DNA from: Oceanospirillum sanctuarii | GTDB lineage: Bacteria > Pseudomonadota > Gammaproteobacteria > Pseudomonadales > Halomonadaceae | Direction: 5' to 3' | NCBI RefSeq assembly: GCF_002150805.1 | Contig: NZ_MTBA01000001.1 | Coordinates: 1 to 64,000 of the forward strand | Length of the DNA stretch: 64,000 bases | Shown here: piece after piece, positions 59,993-64,000 of the stretch | How the letters are laid out: every line of letters begins with the position of its first letter | Numbering within the stretch: the stretch's first letter is position 1 | The notes under the pieces: generated by a model | The model's database searches: none | Seen by the model: only the letters and a program-made list of their open reading frames with translations | Told to the model about the DNA's origin: nothing | Program-made: the position numbers and the translations under genes

Positions 59993-61471
59993 ATGACCGC
60001 GACGCCTGAACACTCATCCGGCTTTGACCTCTCCTCCGAAAGAGAGCTGGCGATGATTCTGGATAAATCCTCCGACAACATCGTAGTAACCGATGGTGAT
60101 GGGGTGATCCTGAAAGCCAGTAGCAACTTCAATCGCATCTATGGCCTGCCCATTAGTGAAGCCGTGGGGAAAACCGTTCAGGAACTGCAGGAGTCCGGCA
60201 TCCTTACGCCCTCAGTGACCCTTGAGGTGCTGAAGCGCAAACGGGAAGTCCAGCTGATGCAGTCCACCAGTCAGGGCTTTCAGGTGATGGCGCTGGGTTT
60301 TCCGATCTTTGATGAGCAGGGCGGGATTGAACGTGTGATCAGCTTCTCCCGGGATCTGACCGATTTGCAGATGCTGCAGCAGGAGTACGAGCAGTTGCAG
60401 CAGCGTCTGTTGCAGCCATTGCTGGATACACAGCAGAGTGAAGAGCTGGCTGGGTTGGCGTTTAAAAGCCGTCCGGTGCGGGAGATTATTCAGCTGATCC
60501 GCCGGATTGCTGATACCGAGGTGGCGGTGCTGTTTCAGGGGGAATCCGGTGTTGGTAAAACCGCCTTTGCCCGTCTGATTCACCAACTGAGTGACCGTAA
60601 AGAGAAGCCCTTTGTTGAGGTGAACTGCAGCGCGATTCCGGAAAACCTGTTTGAGTCAGAGATGTTCGGTTATGAAGCCGGTGCTTTCAGCGGGGCATCC
60701 CGTCAGGGGAAATCAGGTCTGATCGAAAGCGCAGAAGGCGGCACTCTGTTTCTGGATGAAGTGGGGGAGCTGCCTCAGGCGATGCAGGCCAAGCTGCTGA
60801 AGGTGCTGCAGGATGGGGAGTTTACCCCGGTCGGCAGCGTCAAACCCCGCAAGGCACGTTTCCGGCTGATTACCGCTACAAATCGTCAGCTCAGTGAGAT
60901 GGTGGAAGAGGGGCTGTTCCGGCTGGATCTCTACTATCGGGTGAATGTGGTGCCGGTTTATATCCCATCCCTGCGGGAACGCAGTGAGGATATTCCCGTA
61001 CTGGCGGGGCATATTCTGAGTCGTCTGAATCGCAAGTATCAGCAGCAGAAACAGCTGCCGATGCATCTGCAGGCACGCCTGCAGCAGATGCCCTGGCCGG
61101 GTAATATCCGTGAGCTGGAAAACACTCTGGAGCGCTGGTTTGTTTCTTCCGAAGGCGAGATGATTCGGGCTCTTGATCTGGAAGGTCGCTTTGAGGCTGA
61201 TGTTGATTCAGCTACCGGTTTGGCCATAGGGTCGGCTATCGATCCCGATGCCGCCATGGCCGGTGATGCATCGTCCATCCCTTTATCGGCTCAGCCGGAA
61301 CCTCAAAGTCTGAAAGCGATTCTGGACAGGGCTGAAAAACAGGCGCTACAGCAGGCGCTTCAGCATTGCCGCTCCAGTTATCAGTTGGCGGAGTATCTGC
61401 AGATCAGTCAGCCCAGTGCGGTTCGTAAACTGAAAAAACACGGACTGACTATCAGTCGTGATGTGACCTAG
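59993..61471 (+). CDS. PAS-AAA-Fis sigma-54-dependent enhancer-binding activator
   Basis: A 492-residue regulator: PAS sensor (about 16-125), AAA+ domain with Walker A GESGVGKT (183-190), loop GAFSGA (230-235, normally GAFTGA), Walker B TLFLDE (251-256), RFRLITATNRQL and the R-finger region (YYRVNVVPVYIPSLRERSEDIP), ending in a C-terminal helix-turn-helix (SYQLAEYLQISQPSAVRKLKKHGL). Divergent from gbuA and flanked by its apparent binding sites, so it should activate the guanidinobutyrate genes. The PAS domain probably senses the substrate. Confidence 0.93.
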   Translation: MTATPEHSSGFDLSSERELAMILDKSSDNIVVTDGDGVILKASSNFNRIYGLPISEAVGKTVQELQESGILTPSVTLEVLKRKREVQLMQSTSQGFQVMALGFPIFDEQGGIERVISFSRDLTDLQMLQQEYEQLQQRLLQPLLDTQQSEELAGLAFKSRPVREIIQLIRRIADTEVAVLFQGESGVGKTAFARLIHQLSDRKEKPFVEVNCSAIPENLFESEMFGYEAGAFSGASRQGKSGLIESAEGGTLFLDEVGELPQAMQAKLLKVLQDGEFTPVGSVKPRKARFRLITATNRQLSEMVEEGLFRLDLYYRVNVVPVYIPSLRERSEDIPVLAGHILSRLNRKYQQQKQLPMHLQARLQQMPWPGNIRELENTLERWFVSSEGEMIRALDLEGRFEADVDSATGLAIGSAIDPDAAMAGDASSIPLSAQPEPQSLKAILDRAEKQALQQALQHCRSSYQLAEYLQISQPSAVRKLKKHGLTISRDVT

Positions 61472-61516
61472 TGTTTAACGATTTTCTTCTTCAAGGATTT
61501 TAAAGGATAGCGACGG

Positions 61517-61960
61517 ATGGATCTTATTAACGGAAAACTGATTTTCCTGCCGGTACTGGCGTTGGTGTTCTGGACTTTTATTGTGCTGCTGATGTTGCCG
61601 TTTCGGCGCTTTGCCCTGATCCGAAGTGGTCAGGTGAGCATCAACGATTTTAAGTTGCAGGAAACGGATCGGGTGGCTGACTCTGTTGTGTTGGTCAACC
61701 GAAACTACACCAACCTGCTGGAGATGCCGGTTCTCTTCTATCTGGCTTGTGTGCTGCTTTATCTGTTAGAGAGGGTTACGCCGGTAGGCCTGATATTGGC
61801 CTGGAGTTATCTGGGGTTACGGGTTCTTCATAGCCTGATCCATCTGACCTATAACCGAGTCTTCCATCGTTTTCTGATTTTTGCGCTCAGTAATGTCGTC
61901 CTGCTTCTATTGTGGCTGCTTTTGGCGCAGCAGTTGTTAATCCAGATTGAGGTTTTGTGA
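61517..61960 (+). CDS. MAPEG-family membrane protein
   Basis: A 147-residue, four-segment membrane protein. DSVVLVNRNYTNLLEMPVLFYLACVL and GLRVLHSLIHLTYNRVFHRFLIFALSNVVL match the MAPEG (eicosanoid/glutathione metabolism) fold, including the N-x-x-E-x-P substrate/GSH motif. Bacterial members are poorly characterised. AAAGGAT precedes the ATG; 45 bases after the activator gene. Confidence 0.9.
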   Translation: MDLINGKLIFLPVLALVFWTFIVLLMLPFRRFALIRSGQVSINDFKLQETDRVADSVVLVNRNYTNLLEMPVLFYLACVLLYLLERVTPVGLILAWSYLGLRVLHSLIHLTYNRVFHRFLIFALSNVVLLLLWLLLAQQLLIQIEVL

Positions 61961-62042
61961 TGCTGCTAGCGGCGGCGGATCAGGGAAAAGAAGATACTGT
62001 ATCTATGCGAGTAAAGGATCGAGCGTTACAGGGAGTGAGACA

Positions 62043-62906
62043 GTGCTGAGGATGCAGGCTATAGGGCAGTTGCTCTTGATGATAATGACCGCTTTAACCG
62101 CCGGATGTGGCGGTGGTAGCGGCAGTGATTCCGGAGCATCGGTCCTGGATCCGAATGTGGCAGCCATTTCTGAAGGTGACTGGTATCGCCCTGCGGTGGG
62201 CGTCACCTGGCAATGGCAACTGCAGGGTGCACTGAATACCAGTTACGACGTCGCCATCTATGATGTGGATCTGTTCGATACCAGTACGACCCAAATCGCA
62301 AATTTGCAGGCGGATGGCCGAAAAGTGATCTGCTATTTTTCTGCAGGTTCCTACGAAAACTACCGTGATGATAAGGGGGATTTCCCTGCGGAAACCCTTG
62401 GCAAAACACTCGATGGTTGGGATGAGGAACGCTGGCTGGATATTCGGCACAGCGCTGTGCACAAGATTATGAAGGCTCGGTTGGATCTGGCTCAGGAAAA
62501 GGGTTGTGACGGTGTAGAGCCGGATAATATGGATGGCTACACCAACGATCCCGGTTTCAGTCTGACAGCAACGGATCAGTTGGCGTATAACCGTTTTATC
62601 GGGAATGAGGCCCACAAACGTGACTTGTCGGTGGGGCTGAAAAATGATCTTAACCAGATCGGCAAGCTGGTGGATTACTACGATTTCTCGGTCAACGAAC
62701 AGTGTTTCGAATATGACGAATGCGACACCCTGAAACCCTTTATCGATGCCGGTAAGCCGGTGCTGAATGCTGAGTACAAAAGTCAGTACGTTAACAATAC
62801 CGGCGGGGCCAGAGATACGCTCTGTTCACAGTCGCTGGCGTTGAGTTTCAGCTCGTTGGTACTGCCTCTGGATCTGGATGACAGTTCACATTTCAGCTGC
62901 AGATAG
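62043..62906 (+). CDS. GH114-family lipoprotein (endo-alpha-1,4-polygalactosaminidase-like)
   Basis: A 287-residue lipoprotein: signal peptide with lipobox T-A-G-C (Cys near 22), Ser/Gly linker, then a TIM-barrel domain with GVTWQWQLQG, DVDLFDTSTTQIANLQADGRKVICYFSAGSYENYRDD, GCDGVEPDNMDGY (catalytic-loop D) and VGLKNDLNQI, as in GH114/TM1410 proteins. It may cleave galactosaminogalactan-like exopolysaccharide. GTG at 62043 (GGGAG 7 bases upstream) preferred to the upstream frame. Confidence 0.83.
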   Translation: MLRMQAIGQLLLMIMTALTAGCGGGSGSDSGASVLDPNVAAISEGDWYRPAVGVTWQWQLQGALNTSYDVAIYDVDLFDTSTTQIANLQADGRKVICYFSAGSYENYRDDKGDFPAETLGKTLDGWDEERWLDIRHSAVHKIMKARLDLAQEKGCDGVEPDNMDGYTNDPGFSLTATDQLAYNRFIGNEAHKRDLSVGLKNDLNQIGKLVDYYDFSVNEQCFEYDECDTLKPFIDAGKPVLNAEYKSQYVNNTGGARDTLCSQSLALSFSSLVLPLDLDDSSHFSCR

Positions 62907-63172
62907 GTTTGTTTGGTGGTGGGGTAAAATGCAGGCAAAAAAAATGGCCCGAGTTAAAGGCTAATTTCAGAAAGTCGCTAAACCCTGCTCCGAAACTCGC
63001 CTTCGACTCTGGCCGATTGTGCTATCCCCGGAAGCCGATAACGCAGTCAGACAAGCGTATGATCTGCCTCCAGAAGTGGGGCTAGATTAGAGTGCTTTAC
63101 GGATAAGGTAAAATTGATATTTTTTCGTTTACCTATAAGCTTTTATTTATAGATAAACTTTCAGGAAACACT
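62907..63172. other. Leader region of the right-edge LysR gene
   Basis: A 266-base gap with an A/T-rich segment and near-palindromic ATAAGCTTTTATTTATAGAT just before the LysR ATG, which may be an LTTR site. No gene or terminator recognised. Confidence 0.35.
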
Positions 63173-64000
63173 ATGCCTCTCTCCGTTAATAAACTCACTG
63201 GCCGACTGACATTTCGCCAGCTACAGGTCTTTAAAGCCGTCTATGAATTACGCAGCTACAGCAAAGCGGGAGAACTTTTAGGCCTAACGCAACCTGCGGT
63301 CAGTAGTCAGGTTCGTCAGCTGGAGCAGGCACTGGAACAGCCTCTTTTTGAGTATGTCGGACGCAGGCTTTTTACCACCGCTGCGGCGGAGCGGATGGCA
63401 GAAAGTATCAATCATATCTTTATCGAACTCTCTAACCTGCAAACGGATCTTGGGGCATTAAAAGGTAATGTCGCCGGTGAACTACGTTTGGTTGCGGTGA
63501 GTACGGCGCAGTATATGGTGCCGTATCTGTTGAGGGGCTTTCTGGATCTGCACCCGAAAATCAGCGTTAGCGTAAAGGTGGTAAACCGTGCCACTGCCTT
63601 GCAGCGTCTGCATGAGAACAACGATGACCTGATCATTATGGGTATGGTGCCGGTGGATCGTGCGCTGGTATCCCTGCCATTTCTGGATAACGAACTGGTG
63701 CCTGTGGTGCCGGATGATCATCTGTTGCTGGAGCGGGAAAAGGTTACGCCGCAGCAGTTTCTCGACAGCAATCTTCTGGTTCGCGAGCCCGGTTCCGGCA
63801 GTCGTCTTGCCCTTGAACAGCATTGCCAGCAGCAAAGGCTGAGATTTAAACCGGGTATGGAACTGGGTTCTAACGACTCGGTAAAGCATGGGGTGATATC
63901 CGGCTTGGGGGTCGGTGTATTGCCGAAGCTGAGTATTCCTGCCGAACTGGAACTTGGCCGACTGAAGGTAGTGGATCTGGATGGCTTTCCATTAAGACGG
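63173..64000 (+). CDS. LysR-family transcriptional regulator, CbbR-like (partial, right edge)
   Basis: 276 codons are visible before the window ends. The N-terminal HTH (RLTFRQLQVFKAVYELRSYSKAGELLGLTQPAVSSQVRQLEQALEQPLFEYVGRRLF) and the effector domain with LRLVAVSTAQYMVPYLLRGF and GVISGLGVGVLP follow the CbbR/CysB-like pattern. CbbR activates CO2-fixation genes in autotrophs but homologues control other functions. The target is not in the window. ATG at 63173 follows CAGGAAACA. Confidence 0.9.
   Translation, partial: MPLSVNKLTGRLTFRQLQVFKAVYELRSYSKAGELLGLTQPAVSSQVRQLEQALEQPLFEYVGRRLFTTAAAERMAESINHIFIELSNLQTDLGALKGNVAGELRLVAVSTAQYMVPYLLRGFLDLHPKISVSVKVVNRATALQRLHENNDDLIIMGMVPVDRALVSLPFLDNELVPVVPDDHLLLEREKVTPQQFLDSNLLVREPGSGSRLALEQHCQQQRLRFKPGMELGSNDSVKHGVISGLGVGVLPKLSIPAELELGRLKVVDLDGFPLRR

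Noticed and set aside
1-64000. CRISPR arrays, tRNA or rRNA genes, integrases, phage genes, toxin-antitoxin pairs
   Set aside because: Looked for and not seen. The only repeated DNA is the 19-bp and 21-bp tandem repeats and the REP-like pair.

Overview
The window looks like chromosomal DNA from a marine gammaproteobacterium, most likely of the Oceanospirillales (Oceanospirillaceae type). This is inferred from the family mix (RadD, RluF, RegB/RegA, DUF3334, DUF3461, HBM chemoreceptors, guanidinobutyrase, DabAB), from moderate GC, and from very high similarity of several products to remembered Pseudomonas and E. coli proteins. I see no rRNA, tRNA, phage, complete insertion sequence or CRISPR array. 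Gene density is high and most genes are core or common accessory genes.

Layout. 0-7 kb: a cut-off YafY/WYL regulator with a VOC protein, a DUF998 membrane protein, the helicase radD, a DUF3334 protein, a DASS anion transporter and a DUF3461 protein. 7-16 kb, all on the minus strand: a nucleotide-salvage pair (AMP-phosphorylase-like enzyme plus PRPP synthetase), an EAL phosphodiesterase and two paralogous HBM chemoreceptors, the upstream one carrying a Fur-box-like operator. 16.6-21.3 kb, plus strand: purU, a CBS protein, an RsmY-like small RNA candidate with a GacA-type upstream site, an Omp85-family barrel, a CbiM-like permease and a TMEM165-type manganese transporter behind a yybP-ykoY manganese riboswitch. 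21.5-25.2 kb: a YfcC transporter and M20 amidohydrolase divergent from a LysR regulator. 25.3-31.4 kb: RegA/RegB redox two-component system, a DUF3833 lipoprotein, a dCACHE-GGDEF cyclase and fumC. 31.5-35.2 kb: a cytochrome b562-like protein, an MFS protein, an AT-richer ORFan ending in a REP-like palindrome pair, a GFA protein and a small Cys-pair protein. 35-43 kb: LemA/TPM pair, small conserved membrane and metabolic genes, a TIGR03643 protein and rluF. 43-48.2 kb: dabA-dabB inorganic-carbon uptake with a divergent LysR gene. 48.3-52.6 kb: a Fur-box-flanked iron ABC transporter with an MFS protein. 52.7-57 kb: tautomerase/DUF1059/DUF3224 genes, purK and purE, and a beta carbonic anhydrase. 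57.2-61.5 kb: guanidinobutyrase and a YjiH-type transporter, with a consensus sigma-54 promoter and three repeated palindromes in front of a divergent PAS-AAA-Fis activator. 61.5-64 kb: MAPEG protein, GH114 lipoprotein and a CbbR-like LysR gene running off the right end.

Themes. Four control circuits are visible in the DNA: Gac/Rsm (18.16-18.33 kb), Mn2+ riboswitch (20.46-20.69 kb), iron/Fur (16.12 and 49.48 kb) and sigma-54 enhancer control (59.8-59.95 kb). The best candidates for something not yet described are the RsmY-like RNA, the self-contained sigma-54 guanidinobutyrate locus, and the Fur-linked chemoreceptor. All functional assignments are from reading the sequence and from memory of families; no search was run.
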